DNA of 40,423 bases from Flavobacteriales bacterium. GTDB lineage: Bacteria > Bacteroidota > Bacteroidia > Flavobacteriales_D > Sanyastnellaceae. Positions within the stretch are counted from its first letter, which is position 1. Each line of letters begins with the position of its first letter. The notes under the pieces were generated by a model that was not told where the DNA came from, searched no databases, and saw only the letters and a list, made by a program, of their open reading frames with translations. The stretch spans positions 1 to 40,423 of the forward strand of contig JAGQVX010000018.1 in the NCBI GenBank assembly GCA_020437755.1. The letters run 5' to 3'. The position numbers were made by a program, and so were the translations under genes. Below are positions 8,197 through 15,844 of this stretch, piece by piece.

Positions 8197-9329
8197 GTCT
8201 TTCCGAGCGCTTCGTTGTACAGGTCCATTATGCGGTCGCCCACAGCTTTGCTGCTGTAACGTGTTCTAAATGAGCGTGAAATAGCCGGCCGGTCGTAATT
8301 GCGGTGCGTTTCAAGCATGCGTAATAATGCTTCTCGAAGTTGTGCGGGATCGTCGGGGGGAATAAGGATCCCATTTTCGGTATCGACAAATTGTTCCGGT
8401 CCGCCGCACCGCGTGGCGAGTACAGGTAATCCCAGTCCCAGGGCTTCGGTGGTGATCATAGAGAATGTTTCAAATCTCGAGTTGACGATCAGGAAAGAGG
8501 CATTCGCCAAATGGGTGAACACCTCACGGTTGTCGACTCTACCCAGAAATTCGACCTCGTGGATAGAAAGTTCCAGTTCGCGGGACAAGGCTTCGAGTTG
8601 TTCTCGATCATGACCATCACCGATGATGGTAAGGCGTGCGTCGGGGCGCACATCGGCCCATACCCGAAGCAAACCGCTGATGTTTTTGTTGTGGTCGTGC
8701 AGATCGGCTACAACCAGAGCTTGAGTGCGCTCGGGTGGGGTAGAGGTGAGTTGTTCCGGAATGTCAATTACGTTGGGCAGCGTCTCAAATCGTCCGGGAA
8801 AACCCAGTTCGTTGATCATCACATCCCTCAGGTGTTCCGACGGAACGGTAGTGAGGAAAGCTTTTCGCGTGGAGGTTTTAAACCAGCGCTGTTTCCAGAT
8901 AGGCATACGCGCAAAATACCCGTTTACAAAACCGGTCCAGTGTTCGCTAATCATGAGGGGTGTAGTCGGGAAGTGATAGCGCGCAATTAGCACGGGCATG
9001 CCCAAAATGTGGACGTGCACCAAGTCGGGAGTTCCCAACTCTGAGGTGATTTGGTCGAGGGCTTCACGGATCGAAGCGGGGAGGCGCGACGTCTTGCGAA
9101 ACACATTCCAATATTCCGGAAACTCCAGACGGTGAACGACCACGTTTCCCATTTCTTCACGCACGATTCGCGGATGATCCACACGCATCGGACAAAGATG
9201 AAGTACACCCAGGTTTACACGCTCGGCAACGCATTGCGCGTGTTTGAGGGTGAAAACACCAAATTGCCGGTCACCCGGATGGGGAAACCACTTGACGATG
9301 AAAAGGATATTGGGTGCATTTTTCGACAC
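8193..9329 (-). CDS. GT4 family glycosyltransferase
   Basis: A 378-residue GT-B fold glycosyltransferase. The C-terminal half has the sugar-nucleotide-binding pattern of family 4: RLTIIGDGHDREQLE, VEFLGRVDNREVFTHLANASFLIVNSRFETFSMITTEALGLGLPVLAT with the EX7E-type acidic pair. The N-terminal half contains HIL and SEHWTGFVNG acceptor-side loops. It is probably cytosolic and membrane associated, extending a surface glycan together with the overlapping flippase gene. The start is a GTG at 9329-9327, with no in-frame ATG nearby. A TAATTTG stretch ends just upstream, so the mRNA may have almost no leader. The HLANAS segment is encoded by one copy of the dispersed 15-mer. Confidence 0.9.
   Translation of the reverse strand: MSKNAPNILFIVKWFPHPGDRQFGVFTLKHAQCVAERVNLGVLHLCPMRVDHPRIVREEMGNVVVHRLEFPEYWNVFRKTSRLPASIREALDQITSELGTPDLVHVHILGMPVLIARYHFPTTPLMISEHWTGFVNGYFARMPIWKQRWFKTSTRKAFLTTVPSEHLRDVMINELGFPGRFETLPNVIDIPEQLTSTPPERTQALVVADLHDHNKNISGLLRVWADVRPDARLTIIGDGHDREQLEALSRELELSIHEVEFLGRVDNREVFTHLANASFLIVNSRFETFSMITTEALGLGLPVLATRCGGPEQFVDTENGILIPPDDPAQLREALLRMLETHRNYDRPAISRSFRTRYSSKAVGDRIMDLYNEALGKT
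8499..8513 (+). repeat. Dispersed 15-mer GGCATTCGCCAAATG, copy 2 (inside glycosyltransferase gene)
   Basis: Exact copy. On the coding (minus) strand it reads CAT TTG GCG AAT GCC, giving His-Leu-Ala-Asn-Ala. Confidence 0.9.
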
Positions 9330-9429
9330 ACTACAAATTAAACGGTTTTGCCCGACTGTGCTGTTGTTGGGGATGAATTTTAAAGTGAGAGTGCAGAATG
9401 AGAATGGGGGGGGCTGTTGATTCTTGGGG

Positions 9430-9910
9430 AGGAGTCCTGGGAATCGGCGCGATGAATCGCGCCGGTGCCGATAATAAGTAGGCCGAAAATAAGGGGGGTG
9501 TTCTAACTACTTCTCTTATACATTGATTATCGAGCGTTTCTGGTTCGGTAGTTAGCAAAACCATTTCCAAAGCCCTGAAGGGGCGTAACAATTTAGGCCC
9601 GCTTGAAACGCGGGAAATAGCCATTTCCCCAAGGAATCATAAGCCCTGAAGGGGCGCAACCAATGGTGACAGATGGTTAAACGCTAAAACCTGATTTGTC
9701 TTGGCATTTGCCAAATGTAAAGAAGAGGTCTCGCCCCTTCAGGGCTCTTTCATTTTGAAATGATTTGTCGTCCCCGCACTCTGTACGGGGCTAATTTGTT
9801 ACGCCCCTTCAGGGCTTGAAGAGACTTGATTTTAATATGTAGAGATGAGACCCAAAACCCATTTCGTCGCCGTCCTTCTTCATTGATTATAGGGCGTTTC
9901 TTGTTGGGCA
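9430..9910. repeat. Cluster of REP-like palindromes in non-coding DNA
   Basis: The stretch 9330-9991 has no credible gene. It holds four copies of the palindromic word GCCCTGAAGGGGC (9572-9584 and 9643-9655 forward; 9733-9745 and 9803-9815 reverse complement). It also holds hairpins CCCGC..GCGGG (near 9598-9614), CCCCG..CGGGG (near 9771-9790) and CGGCGCGAT..ATCGCGCCG (near 9440-9459). A diverged direct repeat of about 28 bases starting CATTGATTAT lies at 9521 and 9881, bracketing the four palindromes. This resembles the REP/BIME arrays mobilised in trans by RAYT transposases in many Bacteroidota; no transposase gene is present here. Confidence 0.75.
9703..9717 (+). repeat. Near copy of the 15-mer (GGCATTTGCCAAATG)
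   Basis: One mismatch from the dispersed 15-mer. It lies inside the REP-like cluster, and this version is nearly a perfect palindrome (GCATTTG/CAAATG). Confidence 0.6.
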
Positions 9911-9991
9911 TTTCCCATAACCGGGGCTGCAGATTACGAGACTGCATCAATAAACTCGAAGGTGTAAATTAATTGTGGTAGGAATATGAAT

Positions 9992-10020
9992 AAAAAAAGG
10001 GGCTCATTGCTGTGCCCCTT
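9992..10020 (-). terminator. Rho-independent terminator of tRNA-His
   Basis: On the minus strand a stem AAGGGGC...GCCCCTT is followed by a run of seven T, beginning 14 nt after the tRNA 3' end. Confidence 0.85.
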
Positions 10021-10033
10021 GATTTTGTTTTTG

Positions 10034-10108
10034 GGTGGATGATGGGATTTGAACCCACGACCCCTGGAACCACAATCCAGTGCTCTAACCAACTGAGCTA
10101 CAACCACC
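10034..10108 (-). tRNA. tRNA-His (anticodon GTG)
   Basis: The minus strand folds as a standard tRNA: acceptor GTGGTTG/CATCCAC, D arm with AGCTCAGTTGGTTAGAGC, anticodon stem CTGGA/TCCAG with loop TTGTGGT (anticodon GTG) and T arm GTGGG-TTCAAAT-CCCAT. The extra G at position -1 (10108) opposite C73 (10034) is the identity mark of tRNA-His. The 3' CCA is not encoded. One oddity is a U-U mismatch in the acceptor stem (5:68), where a U-G or U-A pair is usual. Confidence 0.95.
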
Positions 10109-10134
10109 ATGTTGCCCGCTTGGAAACGGGAGCG

Positions 10135-10166
10135 CAAAAATAACTAAAGTCTGTTAAGTTGTGCAA
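10135..10166 (-). promoter_or_regulatory. Promoter of tRNA-His
   Basis: Reads TTG (10166-10164), 21-nt spacer, TATTTTTG (10142-10135) on the minus strand, matching the Bacteroidota TTG/TAnnTTTG consensus. It lies 27 nt upstream of the tRNA 5' end. Confidence 0.7.
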
Positions 10167-10353
10167 GGGTAGAGGGTTTATTTTTTTGAATGAGCAATTT
10201 GGCTCTGCCCATGCTCAGTGCTCAACGATTTGCCAATTAAAACTACTGCCCTATGGGGTGTGGATCATGCGGATTTATACGAATGGATGAGGGCATGTTG
10301 GACTGCTCGTATTCGCGCCACGGATGAAGTGGTGGCCAAGGGATCCAATTGAC

Positions 10354-10368
10354 CATTTGGCGAATGCC
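10354..10368 (-). repeat. Dispersed 15-mer GGCATTCGCCAAATG, copy 3 (intergenic)
   Basis: Exact copy on the minus strand, immediately beyond the terminator of the secreted protease gene. The rest of 10167-10371 shows no gene. Confidence 0.9.
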
Positions 10369-10373
10369 TGAAC

Positions 10374-10410
10374 AAAAAAACAAAACGCCGGATACAGGAC
10401 CCGGCGTTTT
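10374..10410 (-). terminator. Rho-independent terminator of the secreted protease gene
   Basis: Ten-base-pair stem AAAACGCCGG (10382-10391) / CCGGCGTTTT (10401-10410). On the minus strand it is followed by a T-rich run (the A run at 10374-10385 on the plus strand). It starts 30 nt after the stop codon. Confidence 0.88.
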
Positions 10411-10439
10411 GGTGTGAAGTAATCCTAACGCTTTCAATC

Positions 10440-12854
10440 TCAGCGATAGATAACAAATTTGCGTGACTGGCGGTCGGTCAGGGATACCACATGCAAGTGG
10501 TAAACACCCTGCGCGAATTCCGATAAGTCAAGGTTGTATTGCTGCTTGCCATTGAGTTCACCCAATAAGGCCTCGTGAACAATGCGGCCGGTGTAATCGG
10601 TTACCACGATTTGAACTCCGGTGCTGGTGAGCAGTTCGAAGTCTACATTAAGCACATCACTTGCCGGATTCGGATAAACGTTGACCAGACCAATATTGGT
10701 GAGTTCTACCGCCTGTTCCGCTTCCGGAGCTATTTCGCGGTTGCTGTTCAGACAGCCACTAACTTCCACCTCATCGATGTAGACGTAGTCGTTGTTGGCT
10801 GAAGCATCACAGCGGAAACGCAGACGTGTGTTGGAGGTGAATGGTCCTGAAATAACCACATTGTCCCAATAGCGGGTGTTGTTGTTGAATTCATCCCCTA
10901 GATTCCACTCTTCAACAGTAGAATAGCTTGAACCTCCGTTCGTAGAAATTTGCAGCCAGAAGTCTTCATTGCTGTTGTCCATACTTACCGGTACATAGGT
11001 GAAATCAACGGTGATTTCGTCATACGCACTGAGATTCATATTGTCGGTAGTCATTACCGAAGATGAGGAATTGTCTCTCAGACGAATATTGCTGCCGCTG
11101 TAGGCGTAGGCTGTAGTGCGGTAACTATCTGATCCACCGTCGTTCCAGATGCCCCATCCGCTGTTGAAGTTTTCGTAGTCAACTACCACGTAGGTGCATC
11201 CGCCACCTCCACCGCATGGAGCACAAGATCCACCGCAATCTACACCGGTCTCATCACCGTTTTGGATGCCATCGTTGCAGGTCGGACAGGCTGCGCAATC
11301 GCCGCCGCAGTCTACACCCGTTTCATTTCCATTTTGAATTCCGTCGTTGCATGTGGCACAAGGGGCACAGTCGCCGCCGCAATCTACGCCGGTTTCATTG
11401 CCATTTTGGATTCCATCGTTACACGTTGCACAAGGGGCACAAGAGCCTCCACAATCTACACCGGTCTCATCGCCGTTTTGGATGCCGTCATTGCAGGTAG
11501 GTCCGCTGCTTCCGCCTACACAGAAATTGGTTGTCTCCGAAGCGCCAAACGAACCGCCGGAAGCGAGTGTGTTGCCTCCTCCTGATACAGTATATGATCC
11601 TGACCCATAGCTACAGCAAATACCATCGCCGTAGGAGTCATAGATTACAAAGTCATAACAACCGTCGGGCAGACAAATCGTGGTATTCACAGTTGACCCA
11701 TCCGGCTGAGAGCCGTAGGTGCCACCGCTGGCCACGGTAGTGCTTCCGCTTTTTATGGCCCAGCTGGTTTCTTCAGGATAATTGTCCAGCGTAATACTTA
11801 CGGTTACTTCAGTTCCATTGCATACACAAGGTGCGCAGTTGGAGCCTCCACAGTCCACTCCGGTTTCATCTCCGTTTTGGATGCCGTCGTCGCAGGTGGG
11901 AGTAACGCCGTTTCCACATCCATTGGAAGTGAGCAGACTGGCGCGGAACCCACCGGGCTCAAACAAAGCACGCATGCGGTCAGTTTGTCCGGAAGTGTAC
12001 AGGTTCATACATGCATCATCCGAATAATCCATATAGTTCTGTACCATGTCGGTGGTGCTGCACGAAACGTGTCCGATTGCACAGCCGTAGTTTGCTGCAT
12101 CAGAGGTTGGCGTGTCGCTTACGAAGTCGTCCACTCCACAAGCTCCATCACCCCAAATGTGACGCAGATTAAGCCAGTGACCTACTTCGTGAGTGGCTGT
12201 ACGTCCGAGGTCAAAAGGAGCAGTGGCCGTACCAATGGTTCCAAAGTACTGATAATCGATAGCGACACCGTCGGTTGAAGTTTGTCCGCCCGGGAACTGA
12301 GCGTATCCCAGAATACCTCCTGAGATGTCGCACACCCACAGGTTCAGATAATCACCGGCAGGCCACGCGTCAGCTCCACCTGAGGAACTGAATTTCATAT
12401 TGTCGTTGGTGCCGAATGCAGTCACCGAGGTGTACGTACGTACGATACCGGTTGTGGCGTTTCCGTTGGGGTCGACGGTGGCCAGACAAAATTCGATTTG
12501 GGTGTCGGCAGCTTGTGACCACGTGTTATCGGCATCACTGTTAGTGCGGCGGAAGTCTTCGTTGAGAACAGTGATTTGCGACATGATCTGTGCGTCGGAA
12601 ATGTTTTCAGCGGTGGTGTTGTACACCACGTGCACCACACAAGGAATGGTAACGACTCCATTCACGGCACGTTGTTCGGATGCCAACACATTGGAAGTGT
12701 GCGTTTCGACTTTAGCCATTTTGGAATCGACTTTGGGATCATTCTCCCGTTGGTAGTCGAGGTGGTCCATAGTGCCACAGTCGCGTTGCGCCAGGGCTGT
12801 GCTTCCCATGAGCAAGGCTCCCAGAAGCGTCAATAAGGTGTTGCGTAATCTCAT
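10440..12854 (-). CDS. Secreted M43-type (cytophagalysin-like) metalloprotease with type IX secretion sorting domain
   Basis: An 804-residue multidomain exported protease. Order: signal peptide (residues 1-23, ending STALAQ); M43 catalytic domain with zinc motif HEVGHWLNLRHIWGDG starting at His222; one Cys-rich DDGIQNGDETGVDCGG module near 320; a beta-sandwich-like domain with CYDFVIYDSYGDGICC; four tandem 24-residue Cys-rich modules (about 453-548); a jelly-roll/MAM-like domain (about 550-700); and a C-terminal type A T9SS signal (NVYPNPASDVLNVDFEL to KFVIYR). It should cross the inner membrane by Sec and the outer membrane by T9SS, then be released or anchored on the surface. It stands alone, with a strong terminator after it. 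I find no clear TAnnTTTG box upstream. Confidence 0.93.
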   Translation of the reverse strand: MRLRNTLLTLLGALLMGSTALAQRDCGTMDHLDYQRENDPKVDSKMAKVETHTSNVLASEQRAVNGVVTIPCVVHVVYNTTAENISDAQIMSQITVLNEDFRRTNSDADNTWSQAADTQIEFCLATVDPNGNATTGIVRTYTSVTAFGTNDNMKFSSSGGADAWPAGDYLNLWVCDISGGILGYAQFPGGQTSTDGVAIDYQYFGTIGTATAPFDLGRTATHEVGHWLNLRHIWGDGACGVDDFVSDTPTSDAANYGCAIGHVSCSTTDMVQNYMDYSDDACMNLYTSGQTDRMRALFEPGGFRASLLTSNGCGNGVTPTCDDGIQNGDETGVDCGGSNCAPCVCNGTEVTVSITLDNYPEETSWAIKSGSTTVASGGTYGSQPDGSTVNTTICLPDGCYDFVIYDSYGDGICCSYGSGSYTVSGGGNTLASGGSFGASETTNFCVGGSSGPTCNDGIQNGDETGVDCGGSCAPCATCNDGIQNGNETGVDCGGDCAPCATCNDGIQNGNETGVDCGGDCAACPTCNDGIQNGDETGVDCGGSCAPCGGGGGCTYVVVDYENFNSGWGIWNDGGSDSYRTTAYAYSGSNIRLRDNSSSSVMTTDNMNLSAYDEITVDFTYVPVSMDNSNEDFWLQISTNGGSSYSTVEEWNLGDEFNNNTRYWDNVVISGPFTSNTRLRFRCDASANNDYVYIDEVEVSGCLNSNREIAPEAEQAVELTNIGLVNVYPNPASDVLNVDFELLTSTGVQIVVTDYTGRIVHEALLGELNGKQQYNLDLSEFAQGVYHLHVVSLTDRQSRKFVIYR
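11211..11498 (-). repeat. Four tandem 72-bp units within the protease gene
   Basis: Each unit encodes 24 residues of the form TCNDGIQNGxETGVDCGGxC followed by A(P/A)C(A/P/G), with four cysteines and an acidic Asn/Asp-rich core like a small calcium-binding or disulfide-rich linker. A fifth, separate unit is encoded near 11825-11900. High DNA identity between units makes copy-number change by recombination plausible. Confidence 0.9.
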
Positions 12855-13224
12855 TGCGATAAGTGTATAGATTTATATAATAAAGGTTTATTCTATTACT
12901 CTTAAGCGCAGCATTCCAGGGCCACCTCAAAGAGGCAGCTATAGGTGGTTTCCGGTACGTGTGTTCCTTAGGTTTGCGGGTTGAACAGCGAGCAATATAG
13001 AATTAATTTGTTGAAATCCTAATTATTCTTCGGTTGCCAGTTTTCAACAAAAAGTAGTTCAGTGAAGAGCGGGGTGTGTGTGAAAGTCCTTGTCTGTAGG
13101 GGAGTACAGCTTAAATTATGCGTGCATAATGAATTGATGAGGGGGAGGTATTATTCTATTCCTTCAATTGTTTTAAACGGGCTCGAGCATAGTTAAAGCG
13201 CAAGCTTTGTCGTGAGATGAAAAT
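12855..13224. other. Gene-free stretch between the protease gene and the antitoxin gene
   Basis: About 370 bases. It should hold the leftward protease promoter, but no exact TAnnTTTG box is evident. A weak inverted repeat CCACCT (12922-12927) / AGGTGG (12943-12948) is the only structure I noticed. Confidence 0.4.
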
Positions 13225-13527
13225 CTATAAGTCGACTGCCAGCATTAATCGTCCGCCAAAACCATCACGAATAATCCGCATGAGGGTGGATAGCCGGATA
13301 TCACTTGCATCATTCTCAATGCGTGAAATATAGTTTTTTGTGGTGCCGCATTTATCGGCGAGTTGTTGTTGGGTGAGGCCCTGCTCTTTTCTCAGTTCTT
13401 GTAAAAGTACTCCCAGTTTAAAAGCCTCGTATCTCTCCTCAAATTCCGCTCTGCCAGCGGTTCCTTTTTCGCCATATTGAAGATCGAGATGCTCCTCAAA
13501 TGTCTTGATTTCATTTGTTTTTGCCAT
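13225..13527 (-). CDS. HigA-like antitoxin, XRE/HTH_3 family
   Basis: A 100-residue protein when started at the ATG at 13527 (MAKTNEIKTFEEHLD); a longer frame exists upstream but lies within the toxin gene. The helix-turn-helix is clear in the C-terminal half: LRKEQGLTQQQLADKCGTTKNYISRIENDASDIRLSTLMRII. It would neutralise the toxin encoded just upstream and repress the shared promoter. It overlaps the toxin gene by 17 nt in the toxin-first order typical of HigBA modules. Confidence 0.9.
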   Translation of the reverse strand: MAKTNEIKTFEEHLDLQYGEKGTAGRAEFEERYEAFKLGVLLQELRKEQGLTQQQLADKCGTTKNYISRIENDASDIRLSTLMRIIRDGFGGRLMLAVDL

Positions 13528-13750
13528 CGTAGTATTCCTTTTGTAAACGTTTTGCCTTTTCGATTTCCTTAGGTGGGGTTCTTTGCGTTTTCTTGGTGAT
13601 TCCGTGGAGGAGTATAACCAAGTTTTCCTGGTCGAAAAATGTAAACACCCGATAAATATTGGTCCCAACCCGTATTCTGACTTCATAAAGATTGGTGCCT
13701 TCAAGATGTTTAAAATACTTCTCAGGAATGACATCCAACTCCATAGTCAA
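13511..13750 (-). CDS. HigB/RelE-like toxin (phage-derived Gp49-like family)
   Basis: Seventy-nine residues from a TTG at 13750, ending just inside the antitoxin gene. The sequence carries the core of HigB-type mRNA interferases: IPEKYFKHLEGTNLYEVRIRV, NIYRVFTFF, VILLHGITKKTQRTP and EIEKAKRLQKEYY. As annotated it is short, because family members are about 100-115 residues. The same reading frame continues upstream to at least 13834 with the expected N-terminal family sequence but without ATG, GTG or another TTG (see next entry). Either an unusual start codon is used or the toxin has lost its start and is expressed poorly. It would cleave ribosome-bound mRNA if functional. Confidence 0.8.
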   Translation of the reverse strand: MTMELDVIPEKYFKHLEGTNLYEVRIRVGTNIYRVFTFFDQENLVILLHGITKKTQRTPPKEIEKAKRLQKEYYDGKNK

Positions 13751-13834
13751 CTTTAAGGTCCAGTCAATTTTGGTCTGAACTCTCTGGGGTTGCTTTCTAT
13801 AGAACGCCAGGAAATTCGTTTTGAAAAACAGAAT
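13751..13834 (-). other. N-terminal extension of the toxin reading frame lacking a canonical start codon
   Basis: Twenty-eight codons in frame with the toxin, beginning ATT CTG and encoding ILFFKTNFLAFYRKQPQRVQ and then TKIDWTLK. This closely follows the usual HigB N-terminus (F-Y-x-x-Q-P-x-x-V-Q-x-K-I-x-W-T-L), so it is almost certainly ancestral coding sequence. The frame stays open to a stop near 13867-13869, and none of the codons between is ATG, GTG or TTG. ATT at 13834 or CTG at 13831 are the only near-cognate starts at the right place, about 20 nt after the inferred transcription start. Confidence 0.7.
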
Positions 13835-13862
13835 TTGTCGTTTACGGTCTGTTGCCGCCTTA

Positions 13863-13894
13863 CAAAGTTACCGTATTAGGCAACATATTACAAA
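13863..13894 (-). promoter_or_regulatory. Promoter of the toxin-antitoxin pair
   Basis: Minus strand TTTG (13894-13891), 20-nt spacer, TAACTTTG (13870-13863): a full match to the Bacteroidota -33/-7 consensus. Transcription would start near 13856, leaving the extended toxin frame inside the mRNA. Confidence 0.75.
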
Positions 13895-13924
13895 GTAGAT
13901 TTTGAGGGTATTCAAGAATTAAGC

Positions 13925-14593
13925 TTACTCAATTCCCCGTACAAACTTGGTGATTACTTCCAACTCTTCCGAAGTACCGGCTCCCTGAAATCCATTGAGG
14001 TCGTCATAGGTGATTTCGCGCAGGTACTGTTCGAGCATCGGTGTGGCAAGCGGCATGTACGACCAGTGCCACTTCTCTTCTTCATAGCCTGTGCGGCCGT
14101 TTTCTTTCGAGGTGTACACTTGCCTATAACCGTATTCGTCCGCATGTTGTTGGAGCCAGGTGTATAAGGCCAATCCTTTTCCACTTTCAAAATAGCTGTT
14201 TTCAAGTGCGTTAAGATCCATGTCTGTTCCCCAATGATGGCGTGAAGTGCCGGGCATGGAACTATACAGCATAATGTCAACGGCTTTTTCGCCGTCGGGC
14301 CATCCCATGTATTTGGTACGTTCCCATTTTCCGTCCCAAATGCGTTTTTGATGCGCGAAACTGCGGGTTGCAGAAATGATCTGCAGGTGATGTCCGGCTT
14401 CAGACGCAGCGGTGTACATTTCGCAAAAAGCTTCATAGGCTTCCGTCCTCAAAAACATGCCTTCACGAGACGCATGTTCTTTGGAAATCTCAATAAAATC
14501 CGGATGAGTAGCAGGATCAATCTTCCCCATGAGCTCATCATGGGTGTAGGTTGTCGATTGCAAGAAGAGCAACAAAATGAGGAAAATGCGCAT
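13925..14593 (-). CDS. D-alanyl-D-alanine carboxypeptidase, M15 (VanY-like) family
   Basis: A 222-residue exported zinc peptidase with an N-terminal signal sequence (MRIFLILLLFLQSTTYT). Metal and catalytic motifs of M15B are present: ATRSFAHQKRIWDGKW, SRHHWGTDMDLNALEN (His and Asp ligands) and EKWHWSYMP (third ligand). It would trim the terminal D-Ala from peptidoglycan stem peptides in the periplasm. It stands alone, upstream of and divergent from trxB. An internal out-of-frame open stretch of 160 codons is a shadow. Confidence 0.9.
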   Translation of the reverse strand: MRIFLILLLFLQSTTYTHDELMGKIDPATHPDFIEISKEHASREGMFLRTEAYEAFCEMYTAASEAGHHLQIISATRSFAHQKRIWDGKWERTKYMGWPDGEKAVDIMLYSSMPGTSRHHWGTDMDLNALENSYFESGKGLALYTWLQQHADEYGYRQVYTSKENGRTGYEEEKWHWSYMPLATPMLEQYLREITYDDLNGFQGAGTSEELEVITKFVRGIE

Positions 14594-14766
14594 GCTTCAA
14601 AGGTATCAAACTTCCTGCCAATACCTTCCTACGAGCATACCATTTGGCCTTGTGCCACTTCTGCTTGAATCTGATAATACACTGCCGCTTACCGATTGTG
14701 GAAAAAGGAATGCAATCTGGGGGTTACTCTGTAACTTTTCCGACACAATTAACCCTTGCATTTTTC

Positions 14767-14774
14767 TAATTTTG
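14767..14774 (+). promoter_or_regulatory. -7 box of trxB (TAATTTTG)
   Basis: Exact TAnnTTTG match 20 nt before the ATG at 14795. No convincing -33 box is visible. Confidence 0.6.
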
Positions 14775-14794
14775 CCGCCTGTTAATTGAAAATT

Positions 14795-15748
14795 ATGAGT
14801 GAAAATAAGGAACATGTAAAGTGCCTCATCATAGGTTCAGGCCCCGCGGGATACACTGCGGCGATATATGCAGCACGTGCCGATCTTAAGCCGGTTTTGT
14901 ACCAGGGCTTGCAGCCGGGCGGACAGCTCACGGAGACCACTGAGGTGGATAATTTTCCGGGGTATCCTGAAGGGATCAACGGTCCGCAAATGATGATTGA
15001 TCTGCAAAAGCAGGCTGAGCGTTTCGATACGGATGTACGCACAGGTTGGGTGACACGCGTGGATTTTACCGGACCGGTACACGAAGTTGAAATCGACAAC
15101 GGCAAGCATATCATTACTGCTGATTCTGTGATTATAGCTACAGGGGCATCCGCCAAATGGTTGGGGCTCGAATCGGAACTTCGTCTGCGTGACGCAGGAG
15201 GTGGCGTATCGGCTTGTGCAGTGTGCGACGGCTTTTTCTACCGGGGTCAGGACGTGGCCATCGTTGGTGCGGGAGATACGGCAGCGGAAGAGGCCAGCTA
15301 TCTCGCCAAGTTGTGCAACAAAGTGTACATGCTCGTTCGCCGTGATGAAATGCGCGCGTCAAAGGCTATGCAAACGCGCGTCATGAACATGGAGAATATT
15401 GAGATTCTCTTCAATCATGAAACTGTTGAAGTGTTGGGTGAGCATGGCGTTGAAGGGGCAAAGGTGAAAAACACTGCCACCGGTGAAGAACGCGAATTGA
15501 AAATCACCGGATTCTTCGTGGCTATTGGTCATAAGCCCAATACCGATGTGTTTAAGCCCTGGCTTGATCTCGACGGACAAGGCTACATCAAAAATGTACC
15601 GGGAACGGCCAAGACCAATGTTGAAGGGGTATTTGTTGCCGGCGATGCCGCCGACCACGTTTATCGCCAGGCTGTAACTGCCGCGGGAACGGGCTGTATG
15701 GCTGCTCTCGATGCAGAGCGCTACCTCGCCAATAAAGGTATACACTAA
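14795..15748 (+). CDS. trxB: Thioredoxin-disulfide reductase
   Basis: A 317-residue FAD/NADPH enzyme that reduces thioredoxin. It has the FAD fold (IIGSGPAGYTAAIYAARADL), the redox-active pair in SACAVCDGFF (Cys141, Cys144), the NADPH fold (VAIVGAGDTAAEEASYLAKL) and the C-terminal VFVAGDAADHVYRQAVTAAGTG. I chose the ATG at 14795 (MSENKEHVKCLIIG) over an in-frame TTG nine bases upstream because it follows the promoter at normal distance and gives the usual length. The gene is bounded by its own promoter and terminator. A one-mismatch copy of the dispersed 15-mer encodes the GASAKW segment. Confidence 0.97.
   Translation: MSENKEHVKCLIIGSGPAGYTAAIYAARADLKPVLYQGLQPGGQLTETTEVDNFPGYPEGINGPQMMIDLQKQAERFDTDVRTGWVTRVDFTGPVHEVEIDNGKHIITADSVIIATGASAKWLGLESELRLRDAGGGVSACAVCDGFFYRGQDVAIVGAGDTAAEEASYLAKLCNKVYMLVRRDEMRASKAMQTRVMNMENIEILFNHETVEVLGEHGVEGAKVKNTATGEERELKITGFFVAIGHKPNTDVFKPWLDLDGQGYIKNVPGTAKTNVEGVFVAGDAADHVYRQAVTAAGTGCMAALDAERYLANKGIH
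15145..15159 (+). repeat. Near copy of the 15-mer (GGCATCCGCCAAATG) in trxB
   Basis: One mismatch; read as Ala-Ser-Ala-Lys-Trp. The same variant, followed by the same GTTGGGG, occurs in crcB (28079-28093, other strand). Confidence 0.6.
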
Positions 15749-15773
15749 GAACCCACCGGGTTCATACGATCAT

Positions 15774-15800
15774 AAAAGGCACCTGCACGGTGCCTTTTTT
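15774..15800 (+). terminator. Terminator after trxB, possibly bidirectional
   Basis: Stem AAAAGGCACC / GGTGCCTTTT with a 5-nt loop and a T run, 26 nt after trxB. The A run on its left side gives a T run for the convergent pseudouridine synthase gene too. Confidence 0.85.
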
Positions 15801-15844
15801 CGTTGGGTATATTTTGTTATTTCTCGACAGTTAGCGCACGGCAC

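Noticed and set aside
9331..9624. 97-codon minus-strand frame in the REP-like region
   Set aside because: Consists of palindromic repeat DNA; no protein-like composition or start context.
11211..11610. Regular ~72-bp repeats that resemble a CRISPR array or antisense repeat proteins
   Set aside because: The units are in-frame Cys-rich protein modules of the protease with no unique spacers; plus-strand frames are shadows.
13528..13734. Long N-terminal extension of the antitoxin frame
   Set aside because: Lies within the toxin coding sequence in another frame; the ATG at 13527 gives a normal-sized HigA-like protein.
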